From: Actinomadura pelletieri DSM 43383 | Lineage (GTDB): Bacteria; Actinomycetota; Actinomycetes; Streptosporangiales; Streptosporangiaceae | NCBI RefSeq assembly: GCF_003634705.1 | Contig: NZ_RBWU01000008.1 | Span: forward strand, 248,001-312,000 | Length of the DNA stretch: 64,000 nucleotides | Reading direction: 5' to 3' | Part shown: in pieces, positions 17,670 to 26,093 of the stretch | Position numbering within the stretch: position 1 is the first letter of the stretch | Layout: every line of letters begins with the position of its first letter | The notes under the pieces: generated by a model | The model's database searches: none | Told to the model about the DNA's origin: nothing | Seen by the model: the letters and a program-made list of their open reading frames with translations, nothing else | Translations under genes and position numbers: made by a program

Positions 17670-18116
17670 TCAGGCGGGCTGCGGGTCGGACCGGGCTGAG
17701 CGCCGCCACCGTCCGGTCTCTCGGAGCGTTCCCAAGGGTGTGGCGGCCCCCCGATGGATGACGCTCGTGCGGTGTTCACAGGGCCCGAGCGTCTCCAGGA
17801 GAGTCTCCAGAATCAACTCTGGGCGGCAGCGGGTTCCGCAGGTGAATGCGTCCACGAAGATCGCCTGCTGCTCCGGGTAGGTGTGCACGGACACATGCGA
17901 TTCGGACAGAACGAGCACGGCCGTCATCCCGACCGGCTGGAACTCCTCCAACTGAAGGCCGCACAGCGTCGCACCCGACGCGTCGACGCCGCGCCGCAGC
18001 GCGTCCAGAATGACCCCGTTCTCCGCGATGAGCAGGGGGTCGACATTGGTGATATCGCTAAGGACATGAGTTCCTGTGAACCCGAAGATCGATTGGTCGA
18101 CGATCTGGTCAGCCAT
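17670..18116 (-). CDS. speD: S-adenosylmethionine decarboxylase proenzyme
   Basis: Pyruvoyl-dependent AdoMet decarboxylase (148 aa), supplying decarboxylated SAM, the aminopropyl donor for polyamine-type transfers that release MTA. The self-cleavage site is in SESHVSVHTYPE: Glu72-Ser73, with Ser73 becoming pyruvate. His78 and Cys93 (in VDAFTCG) lie 5 and 20 residues further on, the same spacing as Ser63/His68/Cys83 of the Thermotoga maritima enzyme. The tail after about residue 115 is longer and basic. The start overlaps the MFS stop by 8 bases. No spermidine synthase gene is present, so the acceptor of the aminopropyl group is unknown. Confidence 0.88.
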   Translation of the reverse strand: MADQIVDQSIFGFTGTHVLSDITNVDPLLIAENGVILDALRRGVDASGATLCGLQLEEFQPVGMTAVLVLSESHVSVHTYPEQQAIFVDAFTCGTRCRPELILETLLETLGPCEHRTSVIHRGAATPLGTLRETGRWRRSARSDPQPA

Positions 18117-19350
18117 TGGCAGGGACCTCCCGGGAGCCCTCGAAAGCGTCGGTCTTGGAGCGCGGGGAGGTTCGGCGGAGCAAGAGCGGGACGCACAGGA
18201 AGATGGTCAAGCTCATTGCCGTGAAGTAGAGCGTGGTTCCGCCGCCGAGCAGGAACCCGCCCGCGAACGGACCGATGAAGAAGCCGAGCTGGCGGATCTC
18301 CGACAGCCCGAAGTAGGCACCCCGGTTGCGGCTGTCGACCATCTCATGGACTGCCATGTCGGGCATCGGAAGCAGGATGCCCTCGCCGATCGTCCAGAAC
18401 ACGATTCCGAGGTACAGCATCGCGAGCCCGGCAGAACTGGACCAAAAGCACAGGAACGAGACCGCGAACATCACGGCGCCGAGCAACACCATCGCGTTGC
18501 GGCTCAGTTTGCCGGAGAGCCTGTCGATGGGGATTTGCAGTGCCAGTGCGAGGATGGCGTTGGCGATGAACAAGACTGCGAACAGGCCCTCGGTCCTGTC
18601 CCCATACCGGCTCCGCATGTAGAGCGGGATCATGGACTCCAGCTGGGAGAACACGAAGAAGATGACCACGCCGGCAATGATCACAGCGAGCAGGCGCCGG
18701 TCCCGCAGAGTTGCGGTGAGGACGCCGGCCGTCGCGCTTTCCGCCTCCTTTCCGGCGGGCGGATCGAGCGCGACGAGAGTGTGGTTGCGCACGAGGAACA
18801 GGATCAGGTACAGCGCGTAGAACAGCGCCGGGACGGCGAAGAAGGCGACCTGGCTGACATGGTAGATCGCGCCACCGATCGCCGGTCCGACGATCGCGGC
18901 GAGGCACAGGGTCATGTAACGGACACGGAAGACGCGCCCGTCCTCGTCGGCGATGTGCGACAGCAGCTTCTTGGAGCCTGGCTCCACTGTGAGGCGGGCG
19001 ACGCCGAGTAGCAGGATGAGAATGACGATGGCGGCCGGGCTCCGCAGCGTGGCGAGCAGGCCGTAGACGAGGACGTAGAAGGCGAGGCCCGCGCGCATCA
19101 GCCGCAGCGCGCCGAAGCGGTCGACGATCAGTCCGCCGATCAGCCCACCGAAGGCCGAGGTGAGCGCGACACCGCCGACGACGGCGCCGACGAGCGGTTT
19201 GCTGAGCCCGGTGTGCTCGTCCACGTACAGAGCCGCGAATGGCATCGCCGCGAAGTATGCGATCGAGTTGAGCAGCGCTCCCGCTTCGAGTAATCGCTGC
19301 GGGCCACTGAGCCGCCACAGCGGGATCCGTTCGCCCGCTTCCGCGCTCAT
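18109..19350 (-). CDS. MFS transporter, probable exporter
   Basis: Major facilitator protein (413 aa) with about 12 hydrophobic segments, including the characteristic loop after helix 2 (GGLIVDRFGALRLMRAG) and a long cytoplasmic stretch between the halves near residue 205. It is coupled to the ATP-grasp gene upstream (ATGA at 19347-19350) and overlaps speD downstream, so it is co-expressed with the biosynthetic genes and most likely exports the product. Substrate cannot be read from sequence. Codon 20 is TTA (complement of 19291-19293). Confidence 0.9.
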   Translation of the reverse strand: MSAEAGERIPLWRLSGPQRLLEAGALLNSIAYFAAMPFAALYVDEHTGLSKPLVGAVVGGVALTSAFGGLIGGLIVDRFGALRLMRAGLAFYVLVYGLLATLRSPAAIVILILLLGVARLTVEPGSKKLLSHIADEDGRVFRVRYMTLCLAAIVGPAIGGAIYHVSQVAFFAVPALFYALYLILFLVRNHTLVALDPPAGKEAESATAGVLTATLRDRRLLAVIIAGVVIFFVFSQLESMIPLYMRSRYGDRTEGLFAVLFIANAILALALQIPIDRLSGKLSRNAMVLLGAVMFAVSFLCFWSSSAGLAMLYLGIVFWTIGEGILLPMPDMAVHEMVDSRNRGAYFGLSEIRQLGFFIGPFAGGFLLGGGTTLYFTAMSLTIFLCVPLLLRRTSPRSKTDAFEGSREVPANG

Positions 19351-20597
19351 CGGCCGTCCTCTGCGCCGGCGAGGGCGTCACTCGACGCGTGACCGTCGTG
19401 GTCGTCCAGTGGGGTGATGTCGAAGCGGAGCATGTCGCGGACGGACTTGAGCCGCGCGTCCAGCGTGCCTTCGTCGGGAGCCCGCACGAGGACCATGGCC
19501 ATTCGGTCCATTGAGGATCGCAGCGGGGCGATGGTGCCCCCGGGTTCGACGTCCACCTCGACGTCCACAACGCCTTCGAGCCTGGTCACCGTGTCGGCGC
19601 CGTGAATCGCGGTCACCGTACCGGCGGGCAGTTCGGGAAACCAGGCGCAGGCCACGGCGGTGTCAGCCCCGGCCAGGGCCGGCCGACGGCCAAGGACGAC
19701 GTCGAGGACGGCATCGTAGAGGTCGATGCCGCTCGCCGCCTCGACGACGTCGAGGATGCGATCGCCTGGGGTGCGGACGGCGACCTCCATGATGCGGGGA
19801 CCGCCCGTTCCCGACCGTAACTCCAGATGCATGATCCCGCTGCCCATGCCGAGTGCGTGGACGACTCCCGCGAGTACCCGATCGATCTCGGCCCTCTGAC
19901 CCGCGCTGACCACGGCGGGGTAGCTGTGGCCGAGTTCCACGCAGTAGGGCGGTGACGTGGTGGTCTTCGCAGTGAGTCCAGCGAATACCACCTCGCCGGC
20001 ATGAATCACCGCTTCGACGCTGTGTTCGGGCCCGGCGACGTAGCGTTCGACAAGGAAGGGTGTGAGACCTGCATGTTCCTCCCACCAGGCGACCATCTCA
20101 ACTTCGTTGAAAACGATGCGTACCCCGGCACTTCCCATCTCTGATAGTGGCTTGACGACCACCGGGTAATGGCCGCACGCCCAGGATACCGCTTCTTTTG
20201 CAGTTTGTGTCAGAGCGTAGTCAGGCTGTGGCAAACCGTGACGGGAGAATAGGTCGCGTTGCAGATACTTGTTACGCGATGTCAGTGCCGCCCTAAGGCC
20301 TGTGCCCGGGAGGTCGAGTTCGTCGGTGATCCGGGCCGCAGTGGTCACGTGCTGCTCGGAGAAAGGGAGAACCGCGTCAACGGATCCGTCGGCGAGGGCC
20401 TGGGCTGCGGCCTTCTGCCATGCTTCCTCGCCGTTCCCGATTAGGGCATATGTCCGATCTTGGGCAATTAATGCGTCTTCTGCCCACTTTAGTCCTTGTG
20501 GTGTATCCAGGATCGCGACCTCCATGCCACGGTCATGGGCACGACGCAGATATGGCCGCCCCATCCAGCCGCATCCAACCATCAACAAGCGACTCAA
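19347..20597 (-). CDS. ATP-grasp ligase (carnosine synthase/amino acid ligase type) 1
   Basis: 416-residue ATP-grasp enzyme forming an amide bond through an acyl-phosphate. The N-terminal domain starts LLMVGCGWMGRPYL; the ATP lysine lies in YPVVVKPLSEMGSAGVRI, the hinge is FLVERYVAGPEHSVE, and the metal-binding strand is RIMEVAVRTPGD, where the usual Asn of EINxR is replaced, as in several L-amino acid ligases. The best start is TTG 20597, preceded by AAGGAGG at 5 bases; ATG 20582 is the alternative. Codon 43 is TTA. First gene of the leftward operon, back to back with tldD. Confidence 0.88.
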   Translation of the reverse strand: MSRLLMVGCGWMGRPYLRRAHDRGMEVAILDTPQGLKWAEDALIAQDRTYALIGNGEEAWQKAAAQALADGSVDAVLPFSEQHVTTAARITDELDLPGTGLRAALTSRNKYLQRDLFSRHGLPQPDYALTQTAKEAVSWACGHYPVVVKPLSEMGSAGVRIVFNEVEMVAWWEEHAGLTPFLVERYVAGPEHSVEAVIHAGEVVFAGLTAKTTTSPPYCVELGHSYPAVVSAGQRAEIDRVLAGVVHALGMGSGIMHLELRSGTGGPRIMEVAVRTPGDRILDVVEAASGIDLYDAVLDVVLGRRPALAGADTAVACAWFPELPAGTVTAIHGADTVTRLEGVVDVEVDVEPGGTIAPLRSSMDRMAMVLVRAPDEGTLDARLKSVRDMLRFDITPLDDHDGHASSDALAGAEDGR

Positions 20598-20630
20598 GTG
20601 CACCTCCTTAGAACGTGGCGACAGCGCTGA

Positions 20631-20659
20631 ATCTTGCCCGGACCGAGGCATATTTTCAA
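20631..20659 (-). promoter_or_regulatory. Candidate housekeeping-type promoter of the leftward operon
   Basis: On the minus strand TTGAAA (20659-20654) and CAAGAT (20636-20631) are separated by exactly 17 bases, placing a start near 20624 and a leader of about 27 bases before the TTG start of the ATP-grasp gene. The match to TTGACA/TANNNT is imperfect in the -10. Confidence 0.4.
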
Positions 20660-20681
20660 GATCTTGACAGAGCGCAACCTC

Positions 20682-20692
20682 TAGCATCAGAA
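20682..20692 (+). promoter_or_regulatory. Candidate -10 element and leaderless start of tldD
   Basis: TAGCAT at 20682-20687 ends 4 bases before the ATG at 20692, and there is no ribosome site upstream of that ATG. This suggests a leaderless transcript beginning at or near the A of ATG. A TTGACA at 20664 is only 12 bases from this -10, too close for standard use. Confidence 0.3.
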
Positions 20693-22098
20693 TGCCGCCT
20701 ATGCCGCACAGCGATCCTAGATCAGGCAAATACCCATCAAGTTCGGACGACGTTGCCGATTACGAAGACGTGCGACGGGCCCTTGCGAGATTCACTCCCG
20801 CCAAGGCGCACACCGCCAACGTGTTCATAGAACGACGTAGCCTCGTCACCGCGCGTTTCGCCGATGGCAAGGTGAACGACATGACGGTGGGCCGACAGAT
20901 CGGATCGTGCGCTCGCTGGATATCGCCGTCCGAGTCCGGGTATCGCGCCTTGGACAGCGCGGATCCCGAGGTCATCGCCGTACTCCTGGACGGCCGTCCC
21001 GCCGACGCGAGGCCGCGGTCCGTCACCGGATCGGGCACCTCGGGGGCGGACTCGACCGAGGAGAGCCTGGTCCCTATCACCGGTGAGTTGGACGGCCTCC
21101 TGGGCGCGATCGACAAGGCGGCCCGCGGCCATGACTCCCGAGTGCGGCAGGTCCTGATCGACGCCGAATGGCACCGACAGTCGGTGGTCACCGTCCGGCG
21201 CGAGAGCATCGCCGCCGAACAGCGCCACCTGCGCTACTTGACGATCCGCGTGGTGGCCGAAGAGGGCGACCGGATCGTCACCGGCTTCTACACCCCGGCG
21301 ACCTCGGACCCTGACGAACTCCTCGACGCCGACGAGATCGGCGTCGAGACCGCACGCCGGGCAGTGACCTCGCTGTCGGGACGCCCGGTTCCGATGAGCC
21401 GCATGCCTGTCGTCGTCGGCCCCGGCCGCGGAACGGTCCTGATCCACGAGGCGTGCTGTCACCCGCTGGAAGGCGATGAGATCACACGCGGCTCCGTCTA
21501 TGCGGGTCGGATCGGGGAACGTGTCGCCACATCCGGTGTCACCATCGTCGACGACCCGCTGGTGCGGGGAGGGGCCGGTTCCTACGCCCACGACGACGAA
21601 GGCACTGCGGCGAGCCCGACCGTGATGGTGGACGACGGGATGCTCGCGTCGTACCTGACCGACTGCGACACCGCCGCGAGACTCGCCGTCGCGAGCTCCG
21701 GTAACGGGCGACGGGAAAGCTTCCGGGACGTACCGATTCCACGGATGAGCAACACCTGCGTCCGGCCGGGGCCATTGTCCCCTGAGGAGATCATCGCCGA
21801 CACCGAGTACGGGCTGTACGCGCAGCACGTCGGGGGTGGTGAGGTCATCGAGTCGACCGGCGACTTCGTGTTCCGGGTGCACAGCGGCTTCCTCATCGAG
21901 AACGGCCGGCTTACGGATCCGATCCAGGAGACGACAGTCCAGGGAAACGGTGTCGAGGTACTGCGCGCGATCGACGCGGTCGGGCGCGATGTGAAGCTCG
22001 GGGCGGCCAAGTGCGGCAAGTTCAATCAACTCGTGCCGGTCGGTGTCCAGGGCCCGACGCTGCGCATCGAATCGTTACTGGTGGGGGGGACGGACTGA
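20692..22098 (+). CDS. tldD: TldD-family metalloprotease subunit
   Basis: 468-residue TldD/PmbA family protein. The zinc site HEACCHPLEGDE fits the HExxxH motif of TldD, with Cys-Cys where Ala/Val-Gly is usual. GYYxxR-like elements are less clear, but the C-terminal VGVQGPTLRIESLLVGG is characteristic. TldD pairs with TldE (PmbA), and the known pair is a processive protease that matures microcin B17 and degrades unfolded peptides in E. coli. Here both are coupled to ligase genes. Codon 462 is TTA (22075-22077). The likely role is removing a leader or protecting peptide, or acting as an unusual tailoring enzyme. Confidence 0.88.
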   Translation: MPPMPHSDPRSGKYPSSSDDVADYEDVRRALARFTPAKAHTANVFIERRSLVTARFADGKVNDMTVGRQIGSCARWISPSESGYRALDSADPEVIAVLLDGRPADARPRSVTGSGTSGADSTEESLVPITGELDGLLGAIDKAARGHDSRVRQVLIDAEWHRQSVVTVRRESIAAEQRHLRYLTIRVVAEEGDRIVTGFYTPATSDPDELLDADEIGVETARRAVTSLSGRPVPMSRMPVVVGPGRGTVLIHEACCHPLEGDEITRGSVYAGRIGERVATSGVTIVDDPLVRGGAGSYAHDDEGTAASPTVMVDDGMLASYLTDCDTAARLAVASSGNGRRESFRDVPIPRMSNTCVRPGPLSPEEIIADTEYGLYAQHVGGGEVIESTGDFVFRVHSGFLIENGRLTDPIQETTVQGNGVEVLRAIDAVGRDVKLGAAKCGKFNQLVPVGVQGPTLRIESLLVGGTD

Positions 22099-23414
22099 TG
22101 CTGATCGACAAGCTGGCGTCGAGCTACCTGGCCGAATGCAGCCGCCGCGGAATCGACGGCGAGATCCGGGTGATCGAGGAGAGCCGCGAGGAACTGGTCA
22201 CCCGAAACGGGCTCATCGATTCCAAGGGGCGAGCGGACGAGACCGTGATCGGCTTGACCGTCGCCGCGGGTGGGCACAAGGCGGTGCTTGCGGCCGGTGT
22301 CGAGGCTGACGTCGCGACGGTCGTGGCAGAAGGCCACGCCCTGGTGACCAGGCCCGGACGAGGGGTGGACGCACCTGGCGGTGGCGAACCGCCCGTCGCC
22401 GCGGCCCGTACGGTGGTGACTCTCTCCGGCCGCGAGACCCTCAGCCTGGATGCGGTCCTGGAAGATCTCGTTGACGCCTCGGCGGCTCTGCCGGATGCGA
22501 GGGAGTGTGAGGTGCGCGCCGTGCAAGTGCGCCGCACCGTCCACCATTTCACCCCGCACGTTGCACAGTCTTTCCCGACCACCCACGGTTCCCTCGTCCT
22601 GCGCGCGACCATGGTCGGCTCTGACGGGCGCGTCTCACATGTTGACCGGTCGGAATCGGGCCCCGACGTAAGCTGGTTGCTGCGGCGGTTCGAGGATCGG
22701 ATGCTGCGGGACGCCCACCGTCAACTGTCGGCGCCGGAGCTGGCGGCCGAGGCGGCCCTGCCCAGCCGAGTGGTCCTGGCCGGCAGTGTCGCGGCGCAGC
22801 TCGTGTGCCTGCTCAGCGAGGCGCTCTCAGCCGAAGCCGTCGAGCAGGGTAGCAGCAGACTCGCGAGCCGGCTCGGCGCGTCCATCGGCGACGAGCTCGT
22901 CACGGTCGTCGACGACCCCTTGCTCGGGGACGGCCCGCGCCTGCTTCCATTCGACGACGAAGGTGTCCGGGCGGCCGAACGGGTGTTGATCGATGCGGGC
23001 CGACTGCGCGGCTTCCTCGGCTCGCGCGACTACTCATCTGGAGTCACCGGAAGCGCGCTCGGCAATGCGCGTCGCCCGGACGTGATGTCGCCGCCTCGCC
23101 CGGGAGGGAGCAACCTGTACATCCGACCGGGAACCAGGGAACTTTCCCTCGACGAGCCCACCGTACGGATCACTCAAACCCACGGCATGCATCTGTCCAA
23201 CGGGATCACCGGCGAGTTCTCCACGGGCGCGACCGCGACGGTCCATACGGATGGGCAGGTCCATCAGGTCTCCGGGCTGAGCGTCACCGGCAATGTGTTG
23301 GATCTTCTGCGCAATGTCCGCGGCATCGGCGGGGTGCCGTCCTGGTGTGACGATGGAGAGTCCTCGTTCGGCGCACCAGACCTGCTGGTGACCGGCCTGG
23401 TGGTCGGGAGATGA
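22098..23414 (+). CDS. pmbA: TldE/PmbA-family protein, partner of TldD
   Basis: 438 residues from ATG 22098, which shares bases with the tldD stop (TGATG). The C-terminal half carries the family motifs GFLGSRDYSSGVTGSALGNA and HGMHLSNGITGEFSTGAT, and, as expected for the E subunit, lacks an HExxxH zinc site. It would form a heterodimer with the TldD upstream; in the E. coli pair TldE shapes the closed chamber. Strict coupling to tldD and to the following ATP-grasp gene (ATGA) argues that peptide cleavage is part of this pathway. Confidence 0.88.
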   Translation: MLIDKLASSYLAECSRRGIDGEIRVIEESREELVTRNGLIDSKGRADETVIGLTVAAGGHKAVLAAGVEADVATVVAEGHALVTRPGRGVDAPGGGEPPVAAARTVVTLSGRETLSLDAVLEDLVDASAALPDARECEVRAVQVRRTVHHFTPHVAQSFPTTHGSLVLRATMVGSDGRVSHVDRSESGPDVSWLLRRFEDRMLRDAHRQLSAPELAAEAALPSRVVLAGSVAAQLVCLLSEALSAEAVEQGSSRLASRLGASIGDELVTVVDDPLLGDGPRLLPFDDEGVRAAERVLIDAGRLRGFLGSRDYSSGVTGSALGNARRPDVMSPPRPGGSNLYIRPGTRELSLDEPTVRITQTHGMHLSNGITGEFSTGATATVHTDGQVHQVSGLSVTGNVLDLLRNVRGIGGVPSWCDDGESSFGAPDLLVTGLVVGR

Positions 23415-24646
23415 AGGCGGCGGGACCCACGGCGGTGTTGCTCGTCGACCCTGTGATCACAGGGCTGCCGTTCAAGCGGGTGTGCCGGGCACGCGGACAC
23501 GCGGTCGTGTCGCTCTACACCATCAGCCCGTCCGTGCTGGCGGAAATCGCCCCCGATCACGCCGAGGGCAACGACGTCACCTTGTACGCCGCCGATCCGG
23601 ACGAGGCGTACGCACTGGTGACGGCCGTCCCGATGGAGATCAGAGCAGTCGTCCCGGCCACAGAGCCCGCCGTCCACGTTGCGGACGTGCTCGCCGCCAA
23701 GCTCGGTCTGCCCGGTAACGATCCGGCGACCGCGTCGGCTCGTCGAAACAAGACCGCGATGCGGCGGCTCGCGGTCTCCGGCGGTGTACCGGTACCCGAC
23801 TTTCTGGTGGTCACCGACCTCTCGGAGGTGCCGGACGCTGCAACGGAGATCGGCTACCCGCTGATTCTCAAACCTGCCACCGGCGCGTCCGCACGCGACG
23901 TGCGGCTCGTTCCGACCGTCGGCGATCTGCCCGACGCCATCGCGGCGTCCGCATCTCGAGATTTGTTCGGGGCGCCGATCCAGGAGTGGCTGGTGGAACG
24001 TTATGTCCGCGGCCGCGAGTTCGCAGTGAACGCGTTCTCCCTGAACGGCCGGCACGAGGTGATCGACATCTGGGAGTACCGGCAGCCCTGGGACGCCGAT
24101 TACGACCAGCCCTACTGGGATCTCATCCAGTTACCCCACGCGGACCCGGCGTGGGGCCCCGCAGCCGACCTCGCCGTCCGTGTGCTGGAGGTGTTCGGAA
24201 TGCGGAACGGGCCAAGTCACACCGAGGTCAAGGGAAATGCGAGCGGCCTGTTCATGATGGAAATCGGGGGTCGGCTGCCTGGTGCGAAGATGGCAGACCA
24301 CTGGGAGCGGCACGCCTCCTTCCAGCCCTTCGAGGCGACCCTCGACGCCTATCTCGGAATGCCGCGAGACCGGCTCGATCCGCGTTTCGACGCGGTCCTC
24401 GGCATCTGCTGCCTGCGCAACGACGGCCCGGCCGGAAGGCTCCACGCCGTCCATGGCCTGGACGGGCTGCGCGAGTTACGCGGAGTGGACGAGATCCAGC
24501 TCCGCTACGTCCCGGGAGAGCGGGTGCCGCGCACCTGCGACCTCGACACCGTGGTCGCCAAGGTCCTCGTCTCGGGACCCGATCACGCCTCTGTCACCGA
24601 TCTGATGACGACCGTCCGGCAAAAAGTGGAAATGGAGATCGAGTAG
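23411..24646 (+). CDS. ATP-grasp ligase 2
   Basis: 411-residue ATP-grasp enzyme. Recognisable parts: NKTAMRRLAVSGGVPVPDF, the nucleotide lysine in YPLILKPATGASARDVRL, WLVERYVRGREFAVN, and HTEVKGNASGLFMMEIGGRL, whose EIGGR replaces the EINxR of classical members as in BacD-like L-amino acid ligases. It probably ligates an amino acid or amine to a carboxylate. Coupled to pmbA by ATGA and to the radical SAM gene with no gap. It holds two TTA codons, 241 and 356 (24131-24133 and 24476-24478). Confidence 0.88.
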   Translation: MKAAGPTAVLLVDPVITGLPFKRVCRARGHAVVSLYTISPSVLAEIAPDHAEGNDVTLYAADPDEAYALVTAVPMEIRAVVPATEPAVHVADVLAAKLGLPGNDPATASARRNKTAMRRLAVSGGVPVPDFLVVTDLSEVPDAATEIGYPLILKPATGASARDVRLVPTVGDLPDAIAASASRDLFGAPIQEWLVERYVRGREFAVNAFSLNGRHEVIDIWEYRQPWDADYDQPYWDLIQLPHADPAWGPAADLAVRVLEVFGMRNGPSHTEVKGNASGLFMMEIGGRLPGAKMADHWERHASFQPFEATLDAYLGMPRDRLDPRFDAVLGICCLRNDGPAGRLHAVHGLDGLRELRGVDEIQLRYVPGERVPRTCDLDTVVAKVLVSGPDHASVTDLMTTVRQKVEMEIE

Positions 24647-26074
24647 ATGGTGAACCTTCTCCCCGGCAAGACCCTGATGAAGTTCGATGAGCAGTTCCCG
24701 GTCTACAACTGGCTCTACCCGATGAAGGGCCAAGACCTTGACGTCACCTCTTACAAGAAGCTGTTCGACGACCTGGACGTCTCCGGCATCCGGGGGCGCG
24801 CACTGTACTTCCACATCCCGTTCTGCCAGACCATCTGCTCGTTCTGCACACTCAACCGTGGCCTGGGGAACGAGGGTGACGAGGCAATCGAACTGTACGT
24901 CCAGGCGCTGATCAGGGAGATTCAGATCAAGAGCCAGTACGCCTCGGTCACCTCGCTGCCGATCACGGCGATCTTCTTCGGCGGCGGGACACCGAGTATC
25001 CTCACCGCTGACCAGATCCGCCGGATCGGCCGCGCCATTCACGACCACTTCGATCTGTCGGTGATGGAGGAGTTCACCTTCGAGATGGAGGTGAAGAGCC
25101 TCTCCGAGGAGAAGGTCGCCGCGATGCGCGATATCGGACTGAACAAGGCGCGGTTCGGCTTACAGACGTTCGACCCCCAGTATCGGGAGTTATTCAACAT
25201 CACGGCGACACTGGAACAGACGTACGCCGCGGCCGAACTACTGCGCCGCTCCTTCGACTACACCAGCTTCGACATCATCTACGGACTGCACGGACAGACG
25301 ATCGAGCGCTTCGCGAGCGACGTCCAACAGGCTGTCGACATGGGCACCGAGACGATCGAGTTCTATCCGATCACAAACCTCGTCACGCAGGCGTCCCTAC
25401 ACCACGGGTACGTCAGGGCCGGCCTTCAGCCGCTCAGCTTCATGCAGAAGATGTCGATGAGTATGTTCCTCGATCGGTATATGCGCGCGTCCGGGTTCCA
25501 GCAGCACAACGGACACGGCTTCCTGCGGCTGCCGGAGGGCGCGACCCCGGACGCCGACAACTTCATCACCCGCCGATACACCAACGTCTACAACAAGTTC
25601 TTCTGGGCGTACCACGACGTGGACCTGATGGGGTTCGGTAACTCTGCCGTGTCGCAGAGCGGCGAGTACACCATCATGAACGACGAAAATCGCGCCACCT
25701 ACACGCGCCGGCTCCTCGACGACGACGACTTCAAGATTAATGTGACCGTAGCGGACGGCGTCCCGTACGAAAAGGGCATAGTGTTCCACTTGCCGTACTT
25801 CGGCTGGCTGGACAAGTCGAGGATCGAATGGGACAAGGTGCCGACGGAAATCCTAGGGCGGCTCAACCGACTCATCGACGAGGAACTCATCGTTGAGGAT
25901 GCCACCGAATACCGGATCACCGAGCTCGGCTGGTACTGGTATGTCAATATGATGTACTACCTGTCCCCCGAGACCGACCAGCGCATTCTAGACGACTTCG
26001 TCGCTCTCAAGGGGCGAGTAAAAGGCATCACCGACGGTGACCGCCGCATGACCCTGCCTCTTGCGAACGCCTAA
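24647..26074 (+). CDS. HemN-like radical SAM enzyme
   Basis: 475-residue radical SAM protein. The [4Fe-4S] cysteines are C60, C64 and C67 in YFHIPFCQTICSFC, preceded by the Tyr typical of the HemN group, then the SAM-binding FFGGGTPS (about 111-117) and FGLQTFDPQYRELFN. The C-terminal part is a HemN_C-like winged region. In natural-product pathways this class does methylation, cyclopropanation or other carbon additions; oxygen-independent coproporphyrinogen oxidase is unlikely given the context. The ATG directly abuts the previous stop. It has TTA codons at 172 and 182. What it modifies here is unknown. Confidence 0.88.
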   Translation: MVNLLPGKTLMKFDEQFPVYNWLYPMKGQDLDVTSYKKLFDDLDVSGIRGRALYFHIPFCQTICSFCTLNRGLGNEGDEAIELYVQALIREIQIKSQYASVTSLPITAIFFGGGTPSILTADQIRRIGRAIHDHFDLSVMEEFTFEMEVKSLSEEKVAAMRDIGLNKARFGLQTFDPQYRELFNITATLEQTYAAAELLRRSFDYTSFDIIYGLHGQTIERFASDVQQAVDMGTETIEFYPITNLVTQASLHHGYVRAGLQPLSFMQKMSMSMFLDRYMRASGFQQHNGHGFLRLPEGATPDADNFITRRYTNVYNKFFWAYHDVDLMGFGNSAVSQSGEYTIMNDENRATYTRRLLDDDDFKINVTVADGVPYEKGIVFHLPYFGWLDKSRIEWDKVPTEILGRLNRLIDEELIVEDATEYRITELGWYWYVNMMYYLSPETDQRILDDFVALKGRVKGITDGDRRMTLPLANA

Positions 26075-26093
26075 CGAAGATCGGACGACGGCA

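Noticed and set aside
24647..26074. Oxygen-independent coproporphyrinogen oxidase (hemN) of haem synthesis
   Set aside because: Sits between two ATP-grasp ligases with TTA codons and no haem genes; better seen as a HemN-like tailoring enzyme.
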